A stretch of DNA of 64,000 nucleotides from NCBI GenBank assembly GCA_017163975.1, contig JAFFSR010000218.1:13271501-13335500 (forward strand). Reading direction: 5' to 3'. Shown here one piece after another: positions 62,559-64,000 of this stretch. Below the pieces are notes generated by a model. That model made no database searches and was not told the DNA's origin. It worked only from the letters and a program-made list of their open reading frames with translations. The stretch's first letter is position 1, and every line of letters begins with the position of its first letter. A program made the position numbers and the translations under genes. Source of the stretch: Anastatus disparis. Taxonomy: Eukaryota; Arthropoda; Insecta; Hymenoptera; Eupelmidae.

Positions 62559-63340
62559 TATGTATTAAAAGTTTATAAATTATAGAACCTTTTATTAATT
62601 TTGATCAAATTTAGAAATTTCTGTTCATCAAACGTTTAGAATTTTTATTGGAATATTTGATAGATAAACAATATTTTTTATCTGTTCATCTCTACAAATA
62701 AAGGTTATACCATTACATTCATATAACGAGTGCCATCTAACAGAGTAACAGATATTTTTGTCATATTGACATTTCGTTCATACTATTTATTTCATAAATA
62801 GAAATGCTAAAAACTGATTCGTAAAATTTTATGAAACTATGTTAATTGAATAAATAAAGGAACCCTGATAAAAATGTGAAGTTAAAAAGTGATTTATATA
62901 AAAATTTAAGGTTATTAGTAATAATAATGCCAAAGAAATAGCTATAAAATGTTAAAAAAAATTCAATTTTAATTGTTTCAATTCCTACCAGGGAAATATA
63001 TCAAATAAACAATAAATTAACCCAAAATTTCATTTTAATAGATCTTATTCGATCATATTTCGTACTTCATTTAATTTACAATTGTTCCCAATATTAAAGA
63101 AAAAAATATAAAATTTCTTTATATTTTTTTGGTTTTTATTTTTGTTAATCGTACAAAATAATTTTGTGTACTTCATCATAAAACGGAATAAAAAATAAAA
63201 TTTGTAAGCATGAAGATATTCTTCGCTAACAAGGAAATAAAAATATTGCAAGAATTGATAAATCACATTTTCATGTATCTTTGAAAAACGGCGTTCGAGA
63301 CAGGCCATTCACAAATCCTGTTTTCATCTTAAAAATTGAA
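62559..63340. other. AT-rich spacer
   Basis: No gene is seen. The minus-strand 87-codon frame (63045-63308) is F/Y/K/N-rich and AT-driven. Confidence 0.55.
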
Positions 63341-63860
63341 TCAATTTAGAATCTATTCGACGCGAGAAGACGAATCATCGAGTCGTTTGCATCTTTGCGT
63401 CTTGGGAGAGGTGTTGGCAATCCTTCACTTGGGACGGGGCCCTGTCGCTCAAATTCTCACGACGACAGGGGAGAAAATTCGACTTGGAATAGAAAAAAAA
63501 ATAAGCTCCAGGGAATCGAACGCTTAATCTTAACGACGTATCTATATATCGCCTTAAAAAGAGTTCTTCTTTTATTTTTTATTTTCGGGTGATGGATGGC
63601 TAAGGATTTCTGACCGCTTTTCTCCTTTCATTCTTTTATTTTTTCTCTCTCACTCTCTCGTTTTTATTATTTGCTGAAAGAAGTGGGATTTTCATTTTCC
63701 GCGCGTTCTCGAATTGTCTGCTTTTGCTGAAACGACATTCGTGTTGCGACGACGACGTCGACGCGTAGACCATTTCGAATGACCTCGATTTTCGTGTGGA
63801 AAGAAGAAAGAACGCGTCGTTTTATTAAGTTAGGAAAAAAACTAAAATTTATTTGCTCAA
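63341..63860. promoter_or_regulatory. G+C-rich island near the right edge
   Basis: It holds GGGACGGGGCCCTGTCG (63432-63448), one of the most G+C-rich strings in the window. A CTCTCTCACTCTCTCG tract follows at about 63645-63660, then GCGACGACGACGTCGACGCG (63746-63765) with nested palindromes CGACGTCG and GTCGAC. Two overlapping + frames of 63 and 65 codons are not recognised. It may continue into a gene beyond the window. Confidence 0.27.
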
Positions 63861-64000
63861 GGAATTTCTTTTTTTTTCGTTACTCGGTCCCGGAGTATTT
63901 TGAGGTCATTTACGACGAATAAAAAAGTTTCAGTGTATATTTGGGAATTAGAAAAACGGTAATTAGAGAAATGACATTTTTATTCACTGAAACTCGAAGT
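63861..64000. other. AT-rich right edge
   Basis: Nothing is seen in the last 140 bases. Confidence 0.5.

Noticed and set aside
63505..63530. B-box-like string on the minus strand (GTTCGATTCCC, complement of about 63511-63521) followed by a T run
   Set aside because: No A box or tRNA-like stems lie at a suitable distance upstream on that strand, and the flanks do not match the SINE copies. Probably chance.
1..64000. CRISPR array, prokaryotic operons, insertion sequences, rRNA genes or mitochondrial insert
   Set aside because: No regularly spaced direct repeats with unique spacers, no dense gene order, no transposase frame and no rRNA-like or organelle gene sequence were seen.

Overview
This window reads as non-coding nuclear DNA from a eukaryote, most likely an arthropod and plausibly a hymenopteran insect. 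The support is indirect: very AT-rich sequence, CpG that is not visibly depleted, abundant GA/CT and AT microsatellites, and tRNA-derived SINE copies. There are no operons, Shine-Dalgarno-like starts or dense ORFs, so bacteria, phage and organelle are unlikely. No species is claimed.

I found no protein gene that I can recognise. The longest open frame is 174 codons (45188-45712) and is compositionally biased. The other open frames are short, low in complexity and without a known domain. The window could be intergenic or lie inside one very long intron. Short exons cannot be excluded by eye.

Layout: long AT-rich spacers alternate with islands of about 0.3-1 kb that hold more G+C, CpG and GAGAG/CTCTC tracts. 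The islands lie near 1.2-1.7, 8.2-9.1, 13.5-14.1, 19.6-20.3, 20.8-21.3, 24.3-24.8, 25.2-26.0, 29.4-29.8, 30.6-31.1, 31.9-32.3, 36.0-36.9, 38.5-39.2, 42.8-43.2, 43.8-44.3, 45.0-45.7, 46.7-47.3, 47.6-48.5, 49.3-49.6, 50.0-50.6, 51.5-51.8, 52.5-52.8, 53.9-54.3, 56.1-56.6, 57.2-57.5, 58.6-58.9, 60.8-61.3 and 63.3-63.8 kb. They are the best candidates for cis-regulatory DNA, untranslated exons or long non-coding RNA. The island at 19.6-20.3 kb looks most like a promoter.

The best-supported discrete features are repeats. Two copies of one tRNA-derived SINE lie on the minus strand at 2.18-2.38 kb and 5.37-5.52 kb; the first has a candidate 7-bp target-site duplication. A foldback element of about 210 bp lies at 56.73-56.93 kb. 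There is also a diverged direct repeat (2.44-2.76 kb), a 27-bp minisatellite (37.58 kb), a 65-bp tandem duplication (62.43 kb), a 12-bp triplication (42.49 kb), an (AT)n tract (31.54 kb) and a G-run cluster (14.74-14.87 kb). I did not find a clearly new multi-gene system. The two repeat families and the recurring island architecture are the parts most worth checking.
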